This document shows positions 1 to 6,944 of a stretch of DNA of 18,044 nucleotides, in pieces. The stretch is from NCBI GenBank assembly GCA_031551765.1, contig JAVBNC010000153.1:1-18044 (forward strand), in the 5' to 3' direction. The position numbers and the translations under genes are program-made. The notes below the pieces were generated by a model that was not told where the DNA came from, ran no database searches, and worked only from the letters and a program-made list of their open reading frames with translations. The stretch is from JAVBNC01 sp031551765. GTDB taxonomy: Bacteria; Desulfobacterota; Desulfovibrionia; Desulfovibrionales; Desulfovibrionaceae. Each line of letters opens with the position of its first letter. The first letter of the stretch is position 1.

Positions 1-82
<82 letters not shown>

Positions 83-99
83 CCGGAGGCATTCTTATT

Positions 100-1077
100 A
101 TGAACGGCGACTGGATAGCTATAGCCAGGGACGTGCTGGACACGGAGATAGAGGGCCTGAAAGCCGTGCAGGCGCGGCTGGGCGCGGATTTTGAGCGGGC
201 CGTGGCCATGCTGGCGGCCTGCACGGGCCGGGTGGTGGTGACGGGCCTGGGCAAATCCGGGCTGGTGGGCCGCAAGATAGCGGCTACCTTGTCTTCCACG
301 GGCACGCCTTCGTTTTTTCTGCACCCGGTGGAGAGCGCGCATGGGGACTTGGGGGCGTTGCGGCAGGAAGACGTGCTGGTGGCCATTTCCTATTCCGGGA
401 ACACGCCGGAGCTGAACGCCATTCTTCCGGCGGCGCGCTCGTTGGTGGGCGGGTTGATCGCCATCACGGGCGGTATGGATTCGGCCATGGTGGCCATGGC
501 GGACGTGGTGCTGGATATTTCCGTGCCGCGCGAGGCCTGCCCCATGAATTTGGCGCCCACGGCCAGTACCACGGCCACGGCGGCCATGGGCGACGCGCTG
601 GCCGTCTGCCTGGTGCACAACAAGGATTTCACGCCCGAGGACTTTAAGCGCTTCCACCCCGGCGGCGCGCTGGGGCGGCGGCTGCGCCTGAACATCGCGG
701 ACATCATGCACACGGAAAAGCTGCCCACGGCGGCTTCTTCCGCCAGCGTGCGCCAGGCCGTGGCGATTCTGGACGCGGGCGGCCTGGGGGCCGTGCTGCT
801 GCTGGGAGAAGGCGGGAAGCTGGAAGGCATACTCACGGACGGGGACATACGCCGCCGCATCGCCAGGGGCGAACTGAACCTGGACGCGGCCGTGTCCGGC
901 ATCATGACCCGGAACCCCCGCCACGGCACCAGCGGCCAGTCCGGGGCCGAACTGCTGGATATCATGGAACACGCGGCCATAACCGTGTTACCCGTCACGG
1001 ACGAAGCGGACCGGCTGGTCGGCGTGGTGCATCTGCACGACCTGCTGGGCAAGGGCCAGGTGCGGTTTTCGTCCTGA
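100..1077 (+). CDS. kdsD: D-arabinose 5-phosphate isomerase (KdsD/KpsF/GutQ family)
   Basis: Interconverts D-ribulose 5-phosphate and D-arabinose 5-phosphate, the first step toward Kdo, the sugar that joins lipid A to the LPS core; cytoplasmic. The 325 residues are the usual family length. An N-terminal SIS domain covers about residues 35-170, with the GLGKSG motif (49-54, Lys52), the conserved ESAHGDLG stretch (78-85, His81), SYSGNT (97-102) and the family hallmark FHPGGALGRRL (185-195). Two CBS domains follow (about 202-255 and 268-320). The ATG at 100 has GGAGG at 85-89. The promoter lies in the poly-C artefact or outside the window. The symbol kpsF is also used for this family; in some species a second copy serves capsule synthesis or sugar-alcohol use, so housekeeping versus accessory isoform cannot be settled. 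Family assignment is secure. Confidence 0.95.
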   Translation: MNGDWIAIARDVLDTEIEGLKAVQARLGADFERAVAMLAACTGRVVVTGLGKSGLVGRKIAATLSSTGTPSFFLHPVESAHGDLGALRQEDVLVAISYSGNTPELNAILPAARSLVGGLIAITGGMDSAMVAMADVVLDISVPREACPMNLAPTASTTATAAMGDALAVCLVHNKDFTPEDFKRFHPGGALGRRLRLNIADIMHTEKLPTAASSASVRQAVAILDAGGLGAVLLLGEGGKLEGILTDGDIRRRIARGELNLDAAVSGIMTRNPRHGTSGQSGAELLDIMEHAAITVLPVTDEADRLVGVVHLHDLLGKGQVRFSS

Positions 1078-1142
1078 TCCGCTCCGGGGCATACGATAAA
1101 AAAACGGACCACCGCTAAAAAAATACAGAGCGAGAAAAAATT

Positions 1143-1622
1143 ATGACGGCACTGCCCGGAAAGACCGTATCCCACAGCCGGATACAAATGATCCACCGGC
1201 CCCAGCCCGACGAAACCAACACCTCCGGCGTGCTGCACGGCGGGCGGCTGCTGTTCCACCTGGACACTGCGGCGGGCATGGTGGCCATGCGCCACGCGGC
1301 CAACCGGGTGGTGACCGCCTGCGTGGAGCGCGTGGATTTCCGCCTGCCCGTGCTTATGGGCGACGACCTGGTCATTATGGCCTGCGTGAACATGGCGCAC
1401 AAAACCTCCATCCAGGTGGGCCTGCGCGTGGAAACCATCAACCCCTGCACGGGCGCCATGCGCCACGCCGCCACGGCCTACTTCACCCTGGTGGCCCTGG
1501 ACGAGGAAGGCCATCCCACCCCGGTGCCCCCCATCATCCCGGAAACCGACGAAGACCGCCGTCGCATGCACGAAGCCATCTGCCGCCGCAAAGCCTGGCT
1601 GGAACGGCTGAACGCCTGCTAG
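1143..1622 (+). CDS. Hotdog-fold acyl-CoA thioesterase
   Basis: A 159-residue single hotdog domain of the acyl-CoA hydrolase (YciA/BFIT-like) family, which cleaves acyl-CoA thioesters to free acid and CoA in the cytoplasm. Visible features are the Asn26-x2-Gly29 stretch leading into LHGG (31-34), Asp41 in HLDTAAG where the catalytic acid is expected, CVERVDF (60-66) and the characteristic strand HKTSIQVGLRVE (86-97) followed by TAYFTLVALDEEG (111-123). A charged C-terminal tail (about 135-157) is rich in Arg, Glu and Lys. It lies 65 bases after kdsD in the same direction. The upstream spacer is A-rich with only a weak purine tract (GAGCGAG at about 1127-1133) as ribosome binding site. Chain-length specificity is unknown. 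The gene is followed directly by the 240-bp inverted repeat element. Confidence 0.88.
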   Translation: MTALPGKTVSHSRIQMIHRPQPDETNTSGVLHGGRLLFHLDTAAGMVAMRHAANRVVTACVERVDFRLPVLMGDDLVIMACVNMAHKTSIQVGLRVETINPCTGAMRHAATAYFTLVALDEEGHPTPVPPIIPETDEDRRRMHEAICRRKAWLERLNAC

Positions 1623-1634
1623 AGCTGTTTTAGC

Positions 1635-1874
1635 TGTCGAAGCCAATTAAGAACGAGAGCAGGGCGCTGCCCGGCCCCCGCCAAGGGCTAGCGCCCCTGG
1701 ACCCCATTCAGGGTATTGATGCGGGACAGCTTACTCGAAACGTTCCCTTTGTGTCCGCGCTCGCTCACATGTCCACCGCGCGCGAAGCCATACCCCTGTC
1801 GCGGGGTCAAGGGGGCTCAGCCCCCTTGCGGGTGCAGGGCAGCGCCCTGCTTCCACTCTTAATTGGCTTCGACA
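1635..1874. repeat. 240-bp paired inverted-repeat element (BIME-like, two two-hairpin units head to head)
   Basis: The ends are a perfect 18-bp inverted repeat: TGTCGAAGCCAATTAAGA at 1635-1652 and its complement at 1857-1874. Inside each arm is a two-hairpin module in opposite orientation. The right module has stem CAAGGGGGC/GCCCCCTTG (1808-1816, 1820-1828) and stem GCAGGGC/GCCCTGC (1834-1840, 1844-1850). The left module has GCAGGGC/GCCCGG (1659-1674) and CCAAGGGC/GCCCCTGG (1681-1700), slightly imperfect. About 90 bases of unique sequence lie between. No open reading frame of transposase type is present. Related sequence recurs at 3922-3996 and 17936-17966. The layout resembles REP/BIME or MITE elements; it may also end transcription or protect mRNA ends. 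It separates the thioesterase from the permease. Confidence 0.85.
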
Positions 1875-1895
1875 ATTAAAACCGCAGGAACCGCC

Positions 1896-3167
1896 ATGAA
1901 ATACGGCCTGGATGAAAAGCCCGGAACCGTTCCCCTGCTGCTCTACGGGGCGCAGTGGTGGGTGGTTTCGCTGCCCAGCATCATTATCATGGGTTTTGTG
2001 GTGGCGCGGCTGCACTATGCGGGGCTGGCGGACCAGGTTTTTTACATGCGCAAGCTTTTTGTGCTAGCGGGCTGCGTCACCGTGGTCCAGACGCTGTTCG
2101 GGCACCGGCTGCCCCTGGTGGTGGGACCGGCTTCCACGCTGCTGGTGGGGGTTATCGCCTCCACGGCTTCCGGGGTGAACGCCATTTACACGGCCGTGCT
2201 CTGCGGCGGCGCGCTGCTGGCTTTTTTCGCCTGGAGCGGGCTTTTGCCCCGGCTGCGCTTTTTCTTTACCCCCCGGATCATGGCGGTGATTCTGATGCTC
2301 ATCGCCTTCACCCTGTCCCCCACCATTTTGCGGCTGCTGCTTCCCAGCGCGGGGCACGCCACCTTCAATCTCTGCTTCGCGGCGGTGGCCGTGTTCACGC
2401 TGGTGTTCTGCAACGCGCGGCTGCCGGGCATTTTCAAGTCCCTGACCGTGCTCCTCGGCCTGGCCGGGGGGAGTCTGGTCTACTTTCTCGCCCAGGGTTT
2501 TCCGTCGCTTCCGCCTTTGGCGGCCCTGGATGACGTCAAAACGCCCCTGTTCCTCGCGGCCCTGGATTTCGATTTGGGCGCGCTGCTCTCGTTTTTGTTC
2601 TGCTTTCTGGCCCTGGCCATCAACGAGCTGGGATCCATTGAGGCCGTGGGCCACATGCTGGGCGCGGACAACACCGGGCGGCGGCTGGCGCGCGGGGCGG
2701 GCCTGCAGGGGCTGGCCAACATGGCGGCCGGGGCTTTCGGGGTGGTGGGCACCGTGGATTATTCCATGAGCGCGGGGGTTATCGCGGCCACGGGCTGCGC
2801 CTCGCGTTTTCCCCTGGTGCCGGCGGGGGTGCTGCTGGCGCTTTCCGGGCTTTTTCCCCAGGCCGTGCTGCTGCTTTCCCGCATACCCAGCCCGGTCATG
2901 GGCGCGCTGATGCTGTACCTGATGGCCTCGCAGCTCACCGGCGGCCTGACCATGCTGCTGGGCGGCAAGGGCATTACGGATTTCAACAGCGGCGTCACCG
3001 TGGCCCTGCCGGTCATGGTGGGGCTGATCACGGCCTTTGCGCCGCCCGCCGCCTTTGACGGCTTTCCCGCGCTGCTGCGGCCCATTGTGGGCAACGGTTT
3101 CGTCATGGGCACCGTCACGGTGATTTTTCTGGAGCATGTGGTGTTCAAAAGGCGGCCGGAAGCGTGA
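1896..3167 (+). CDS. NCS2-family nucleobase:cation symporter (xanthine/uracil permease-like)
   Basis: A 423-residue polytopic inner-membrane protein with about 12-14 hydrophobic segments, matching the length and layout of the NCS2 (UraA/XanQ) family, which imports uracil, xanthine or related bases with a cation. Family-like stretches are LVVGPASTLLVG (74-85) and NELGSIEAVG (243-252, Glu244 where the TM8 substrate-binding acid sits). At the TM10 substrate motif, where most members have Q/E-N-x-G, this protein reads YSMSAG (289-294), so a canonical binding pair is missing and the substrate is uncertain. I chose the ATG at 1896 with AGGA at 1886-1889. An upstream in-frame TTG at 1863 lies inside the arm of the inverted repeat and would add 11 unlikely residues. 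No pathway genes for purines or pyrimidines are adjacent. Confidence 0.85.
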   Translation: MKYGLDEKPGTVPLLLYGAQWWVVSLPSIIIMGFVVARLHYAGLADQVFYMRKLFVLAGCVTVVQTLFGHRLPLVVGPASTLLVGVIASTASGVNAIYTAVLCGGALLAFFAWSGLLPRLRFFFTPRIMAVILMLIAFTLSPTILRLLLPSAGHATFNLCFAAVAVFTLVFCNARLPGIFKSLTVLLGLAGGSLVYFLAQGFPSLPPLAALDDVKTPLFLAALDFDLGALLSFLFCFLALAINELGSIEAVGHMLGADNTGRRLARGAGLQGLANMAAGAFGVVGTVDYSMSAGVIAATGCASRFPLVPAGVLLALSGLFPQAVLLLSRIPSPVMGALMLYLMASQLTGGLTMLLGGKGITDFNSGVTVALPVMVGLITAFAPPAAFDGFPALLRPIVGNGFVMGTVTVIFLEHVVFKRRPEA

Positions 3168-3173
3168 GATGAA

Positions 3174-3187
3174 GCGTTTGAAAGCGC
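3174..3187. promoter_or_regulatory. Possible operator palindrome upstream of the XRE-cupin promoter
   Basis: GCGTTTGAAAGCGC is a near-perfect dyad (5 of 6 half-site positions pair). It lies about 12 bases upstream of the predicted -35 box and shares the GCGTTT half-site with the palindrome at 3257-3276. It could be a binding site for the XRE-cupin regulator encoded just downstream. This is inference from position and symmetry only. Confidence 0.3.
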
Positions 3188-3198
3188 CCCGGCTTTCC

Positions 3199-3227
3199 TT
3201 GCAAAACGCCGCGCTCTTGCGTACTAT
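3199..3227 (+). promoter_or_regulatory. Sigma-70-type promoter for the XRE-cupin regulator
   Basis: TTGCAA (3199-3204) and TACTAT (3222-3227) are separated by exactly 17 bases, giving 4/6 and 5/6 matches to the sigma-70 consensus. Transcription would start near 3234, leaving a leader of about 88 bases before the ATG at 3322. It lies in the only non-coding gap between the permease and the regulator, and probably drives the regulator, ligase and binding-protein genes. Confidence 0.6.
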
Positions 3228-3256
3228 CCGTCTGTTTCAGCCGCAGGCCCGGCAGG

Positions 3257-3276
3257 GCGTTTCGCGCGTGAAACGC
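3257..3276. promoter_or_regulatory. 7-bp inverted repeat in the XRE-cupin leader (operator or mRNA hairpin)
   Basis: GCGTTTC (3257-3263) and GAAACGC (3270-3276) form a perfect dyad with a 6-base centre, about 25 bases downstream of the predicted transcription start. The size and symmetry suit a dimeric HTH protein such as the adjacent XRE regulator; it could equally fold as a hairpin in the leader RNA. Autoregulation is inference. Confidence 0.45.
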
Positions 3277-3321
3277 TTGCCTCACGGCGGGCACTTTATT
3301 TTGTTCTTGCGGAGGCAACGC

Positions 3322-3888
3322 ATGGCAGTTGGAAAATTGGGCGCCCGGGTGCGCAAGTTCCGTGAAGCCCAGGACATGACGCGGGAAAAGCTGGCCGAAA
3401 CCGCCGGGCTTACCGAAGGCTTCATCACCTCGCTGGAAGAGGAAAACCTCTACCCCTCCATCGGGCCGCTGCAAAAAATAGCCCACGCCCTGCACGTGCG
3501 GCTGGGCACCTTCATGGATGACGTGGCCTGCCAGGACCCCATCATTGTCCAGCGTCACGCGCGCGAAGCGGACCTGACCATGCAGCAGAGCCGCGACAAA
3601 AAGGCCAGCTACCGCTACTACGCGCTGGGCAAGGGCAAAGTGGACCGCAACATGGAGCCCTTCTTCATCGAAGTGCTGCCGGAAACCTCGCAGGACCGCA
3701 AGCTCTCTTCCCACCAGGGCGAGGAATTCATCATCGTCTGCTCCGGCAAGCTGCGGGTCATTTACGGCACGGTGGACAAAGTGCTGGAAGCGGGCGACAC
3801 GGTGTACTACAACTCCATCGTCCCCCACTACGTAGGCGCGGAAGGCGACGAGCCCTGTTCCATTTACGCCATATTCTACTACCCCTAA
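3322..3888 (+). CDS. XRE-cupin transcriptional regulator
   Basis: A 188-residue cytoplasmic regulator with an N-terminal HTH of the XRE/Cro family (about residues 6-62; TREKLAETAGLTEGFITSLE contains the recognition region) and a C-terminal cupin_2 ligand-binding barrel (about 110-186; HQGEEFIIVCSGKLRV, EAGDTVYYNSIVPHYV). This architecture and length match regulators such as PuuR, which senses putrescine, and regulators of fatty-acid or amino-acid genes. The ATG at 3322 has GGAGG at 3311-3315 with 6-base spacing; the frame is open further upstream but that stretch holds the promoter. The next gene, an acyl-CoA ligase, starts 126 bases downstream beyond a copy of the repeat, and a PotD-like gene follows it, so the regulator may control one or both. 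The ligand is unknown. Confidence 0.9.
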   Translation: MAVGKLGARVRKFREAQDMTREKLAETAGLTEGFITSLEEENLYPSIGPLQKIAHALHVRLGTFMDDVACQDPIIVQRHAREADLTMQQSRDKKASYRYYALGKGKVDRNMEPFFIEVLPETSQDRKLSSHQGEEFIIVCSGKLRVIYGTVDKVLEAGDTVYYNSIVPHYVGAEGDEPCSIYAIFYYP

Positions 3889-3921
3889 CCTACCACCCCT
3901 GAACGACGGGCGCATAACCGC

Positions 3922-3996
3922 CCTGTCGCGGGGTCCAGGGGGGTCACCCCCCCTGGCAGGTGAGAGTCCAGAGAGAGGGCGGAGCTCTCTCTTTGG
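3922..3996. repeat. Single two-hairpin repeat unit between regulator and ligase genes
   Basis: The 14-mer CCTGTCGCGGGGTC at 3922-3935 is identical to 1795-1808 in the 240-bp element. It runs into the first stem, CCAGGGGGG/CCCCCCTGG (3935-3943, 3948-3956), then a second purine/pyrimidine stem (CCAGAGAGAG at about 3969-3978 with CTCTCTC at about 3985-3991). Module order and spacing match the right half of the 1635-1874 element, but the terminal AAGCCAATTAAG-type arm is absent. It may act as a partial terminator or mRNA stabiliser between the two genes; no T-tract follows. Confidence 0.65.
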
Positions 3997-4014
3997 CCGC
4001 CGGAGGCTTCCTCT

Positions 4015-5673
4015 ATGTACGTCGAACCGTTTGTGCTGCGTGAAAAGACTCTGGGCCAGATTCTGGACGAAACCATTGCCCGCACCCCGGACACGGACGC
4101 GCTGGTCTACGTGGACCGCGACTTCCGCCTCACCTGGAGCGAATTCGGGCGGGAAGTGGACATTCTGGCCAAGGGCCTGATGGGTCTGGGCGTGAAAAAG
4201 GGCGAGAAGGTGGCCATCTGGGCCAGCAACGTGCCCTTCTGGGTCAGCCTGATGTTCGCCACGGCCCGCATCGGCGCGATACTGCTCACGGTGAACACCA
4301 GCTACCGCGAAAGCGAAGTCGGCTACCTGCTCAAGCAGTCGGAAACGGAAAACCTGGTGGTTATCGACGGGTTCCGCGACCACGACTATCTGCAGACCAT
4401 CTACAGCATCATCCCGGAACTGCGCACCCAGCCCAGGGGGGAACTGCGCTGCCCCAGACTGCCGCATTTGAAGCGGGTTATTTTCCTGGGCATGGAAAAG
4501 CACCGGGGCATGTACTCCATACCGGAAGTGCAGAGCCTGGCCATTATGACCAGCCAGGCGGAATATGAGGAACGCAAGGCCTCCGTCAGCCCTTACGACG
4601 TGGTGAACATGCAGTACACTTCCGGCACCACGGGCTTTCCCAAGGGGGTCATGCTCACCCACGTCAATATCGGCAACAACGGCTACTGGATAGGCTACCA
4701 CCAGGGCTTTTCGCCCAAGGACAGGGTCTGCCTGCCCGTGCCGCTGTTCCACTGCTTCGGGTGCGTTTTGGGGGTCATGGCCTTTGTGAACCACGGCGCC
4801 GCCATGATCATTCTGGAAGCCTTCAACCCCGTGCAGGTCATGACGGCCATAGAGACGGAGAAATGCACCGGCCTCTACGGCGTGCCCACCATGTTCATCG
4901 CCATTCTGGAACACCGCATTTTCGACCGCATCGACTTTTCCTCCATGCGCACGGGCATCATGGCCGGTTCCGTGTGCCCGGAACCTCTGATGCGCCGGGT
5001 GTTTGAAAAGATGAACATGAAAGAGATCACCATCTGCTACGGCCTGACCGAAGGCTCGCCGGTGATGACCCAGACCCACATGGACGAGGAGTTCACCCGC
5101 CGCGTCAGCACCGTGGGCCGCGCCATGCCCGGCATAGAAGTGCGCGTGGCCGACCCGGAAACCTGCGAGGAGCTGCCCCGCGGCCAGCAGGGCGAAGTCA
5201 TCTGCCGCGGCTACAACGTGATGAAAGGCTACTACAACATGCCGGAAGAAAGCGCCGCCGCCGTCACCCCGGAAGGCTGGCTGCATTCCGGCGACCTGGG
5301 CGTCATGGATGAAGAAGGCTACCTGGTCATTACCGGCCGCATCAAGGACATGATCATCCGGGGCGGGGAAAACATATACCCCCGCGAGATAGAGGAATTT
5401 CTTTCCGGCATGGACGGGGTCATCGACGTGCAGGTGGTGGGGGTGGCCAGCCGCAAGTACGGCGAGGAAGTGGGCGCGTTCATCATCGCCAAAGAAGGCT
5501 GCGATATCGCGCCGGAAGACGTGCGCGACCACTGCCGGGGCCGCATAGCCTGGCACAAGGTGCCCCGCTACGTGGCCATTGTGGACCAGTACCCCCTGAC
5601 GGCCAGCGGCAAGGTGCAAAAGTACAAACTGCGCGAAATGGCCGCTCAGATGTTCCCCGAAGCCATGCAGTAA
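4015..5673 (+). CDS. AMP-dependent acyl-CoA synthetase/ligase (ANL superfamily)
   Basis: Activates a carboxylic acid with ATP to an acyl-adenylate and then to acyl-CoA. The 552 residues carry the ANL set in order: phosphate loop YTSGTTGFPKG (201-211), YGLTEGSP (342-349), HSGDLG (424-429), hinge-region GRIKDMIIRGGENIYPREIE (441-460) and the C-terminal PLTASGKVQKYKLRE (527-541) with the expected adenylation lysine at 533. The sequence resembles medium/long-chain fatty-acyl-CoA ligases, but chain length cannot be read. ATG at 4015 has GGAGG at 4002-4006. The potD-like gene begins only 23 bases downstream, so the two are probably co-transcribed. An XRE-cupin regulator lies just upstream. Long open frames on the opposite strand here are shadows of GC-rich codon use. 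Confidence 0.93.
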   Translation: MYVEPFVLREKTLGQILDETIARTPDTDALVYVDRDFRLTWSEFGREVDILAKGLMGLGVKKGEKVAIWASNVPFWVSLMFATARIGAILLTVNTSYRESEVGYLLKQSETENLVVIDGFRDHDYLQTIYSIIPELRTQPRGELRCPRLPHLKRVIFLGMEKHRGMYSIPEVQSLAIMTSQAEYEERKASVSPYDVVNMQYTSGTTGFPKGVMLTHVNIGNNGYWIGYHQGFSPKDRVCLPVPLFHCFGCVLGVMAFVNHGAAMIILEAFNPVQVMTAIETEKCTGLYGVPTMFIAILEHRIFDRIDFSSMRTGIMAGSVCPEPLMRRVFEKMNMKEITICYGLTEGSPVMTQTHMDEEFTRRVSTVGRAMPGIEVRVADPETCEELPRGQQGEVICRGYNVMKGYYNMPEESAAAVTPEGWLHSGDLGVMDEEGYLVITGRIKDMIIRGGENIYPREIEEFLSGMDGVIDVQVVGVASRKYGEEVGAFIIAKEGCDIAPEDVRDHCRGRIAWHKVPRYVAIVDQYPLTASGKVQKYKLREMAAQMFPEAMQ

Positions 5674-5696
5674 TCGCTCTACATCTGGGGACCGCC

Positions 5697-6731
5697 GTGA
5701 AGAAATTCCTCGCCACCCTCGCCTTTGTGCTGCTTTCTTCCCTGCCGGCCGTGGCGGCTCAGAACACCCTGGTGGTGTACAACTGGTCCGAATACATCCC
5801 GCAGAGCGTGCTGGCCCGCTTCACCAAGGAAACGGGCATCAAGGTGGTCTACTCCACCTTTGAGTCCAACGAGGCCATGCACGCCAAAATCAAGCTCCAG
5901 CGCGGCAAGGGCTACGACCTGATCGTGCCCACCAACAACACCATCGGCAACATGCGCGCGGAAAAGCTGCTGGCGCCCATAGACAAGAGCAAGCTGAGCA
6001 ACCTGAAGCACCTGGACCCCAAGCTCATGGGCCAGGCTTTTGACCCGGCCAACGAGTATTCCATCCCCTACATGTGGGGTTCCGTGGGCCTGGTGGTGAA
6101 CAAAAAATACATCGATCCGGCCACTATCACCAGTTGGCGCGACCTGTTGCGGCCCGAATTCAAAGGCAAGGTGCTGCTTTCCGACGACTTGCGCGACAGC
6201 ATGGGCGTGGGGCTCAAAGCCACGGGCCATTCCGTGAACAGTACGGACGAAAAGGCCCTGCAGGACGCCGCCGCGTTTCTGAAAGAGCTGCGCCCTTCCG
6301 TGAAGGTTTTTGACGTTACCGTCAGCAAGCAAAGCTTCGTCAAAGAAAAAGTGCACATCGGCATGATGTGGAACGGCGATTCCCTGGTGGCCAAAAAGGA
6401 AAACCCCAATCTGGCCTTCATCTACCCCGAGGAAGGGGCCATTCTGTGGGTGGACAGTTTCGCCATTCCCAAGGGCGCCAGAAACAGGGAAGGCGCGCAC
6501 CTGTTCATCAACTTCCTGCTCCGGCCGGAAGTGGCCAGGGAATGCGTGACGGAATACCGCTACTCCACCCCCAACCTGGGCACGCTGAAACTCCTTCCGG
6601 AAGAGCTGCGCGACAACCGCGTCCTGGTACCGGCCGCGCAGGACCTGAAGAACGGGGAATTCCTCAATTCCGTGGCCAACGCCTTGCCCTTGTACGAAAG
6701 GTATTGGGAACGCGTAAAACCGGGGAAGTAG
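5697..6731 (+). CDS. potD: PotD-like spermidine/putrescine ABC transporter substrate-binding protein
   Basis: A periplasmic polyamine-binding protein of 344 residues with a signal peptide (residues 1-21, MKKF then a hydrophobic core ending PAVAA). It aligns end to end with E. coli PotD by eye: NTLVVYNWSEYIP (23-35), ETGIKVVYSTFESNE (45-59), YSIPYMWG (121-128), MMWNG (223-227), LWVDSFAIP (250-258) and INFLLRP (271-277). From remembered PotD ligand residues, Trp30, Tyr33, Trp225, Trp251 and Asp253 are kept. The position of E. coli Glu171 appears to be Asp167 and that of Gln327 appears to be Leu323, while the SxY pair near 80 is NNT, so polyamine preference may differ. The start is GTG at 5697 with a weak GGGGA. 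Partner potABC genes are not in the window. A strong terminator follows at 6755. Confidence 0.9.
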   Translation: MKKFLATLAFVLLSSLPAVAAQNTLVVYNWSEYIPQSVLARFTKETGIKVVYSTFESNEAMHAKIKLQRGKGYDLIVPTNNTIGNMRAEKLLAPIDKSKLSNLKHLDPKLMGQAFDPANEYSIPYMWGSVGLVVNKKYIDPATITSWRDLLRPEFKGKVLLSDDLRDSMGVGLKATGHSVNSTDEKALQDAAAFLKELRPSVKVFDVTVSKQSFVKEKVHIGMMWNGDSLVAKKENPNLAFIYPEEGAILWVDSFAIPKGARNREGAHLFINFLLRPEVARECVTEYRYSTPNLGTLKLLPEELRDNRVLVPAAQDLKNGEFLNSVANALPLYERYWERVKPGK

Positions 6732-6754
6732 CGCCCGTGCGCAAGCATATAACC

Positions 6755-6808
6755 GGAGCGCCCGCCTGAGTATCCGCCAGAATGCTCGAGCGGGCGTTCC
6801 GTTTTTTT
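6755..6808 (+). terminator. Rho-independent terminator after potD
   Basis: GGAGCGCCCGC (6755-6765) pairs with GCGGGCGTTCC (6790-6800), with one G-T type pair, and is followed by G then TTTTTTT (6802-6808). The loop of 24 bases is long. It closes the regulator/ligase/potD transcription unit and isolates it from the glycosyltransferase locus. Confidence 0.8.
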
Positions 6809-6820
6809 CGCGCCGTTTTT

Positions 6821-6918
6821 TTGACTTCCGAAGCCGCAAACTGATACCGTCGCGCAAAAATTGCGCGCCACCGCGCGCAACGCGCGCCTTGGCCCGCAAT
6901 TTGCTATCCTGCTTGCGG
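6821..6918 (+). promoter_or_regulatory. Leader/promoter region with alternating inverted repeats upstream of the glycan locus
   Basis: TTGACT at 6821-6826 is a good -35 candidate but the matching -10 (GATACC at 6843-6848) is weak. Beyond it the heptamer CGCGCAA occurs at 6851-6857, its complement TTGCGCG at 6861-6867, and CGCGCAA again at 6874-6880, so the middle copy can pair with either flank. A further stem CCGCAA (6894-6899) with TTGCGG (6913-6918) precedes the ribosome binding site AAGGAA (6934-6939). Mutually exclusive hairpins of this kind suit attenuation or protein binding, but the function is not shown. Confidence 0.4.
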
Positions 6919-6944
6919 CGCAGTGCGCCCTGTAAGGAATATTC

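Noticed and set aside
1635..1874. CRISPR array or insertion sequence
   Set aside because: There are only two inverted modules, not regular direct repeats with spacers, and no transposase frame.
1863..1895. TTG start adding 11 residues to the permease
   Set aside because: It lies in the arm of the inverted repeat and lacks a ribosome binding site, whereas ATG 1896 has AGGA at proper spacing.
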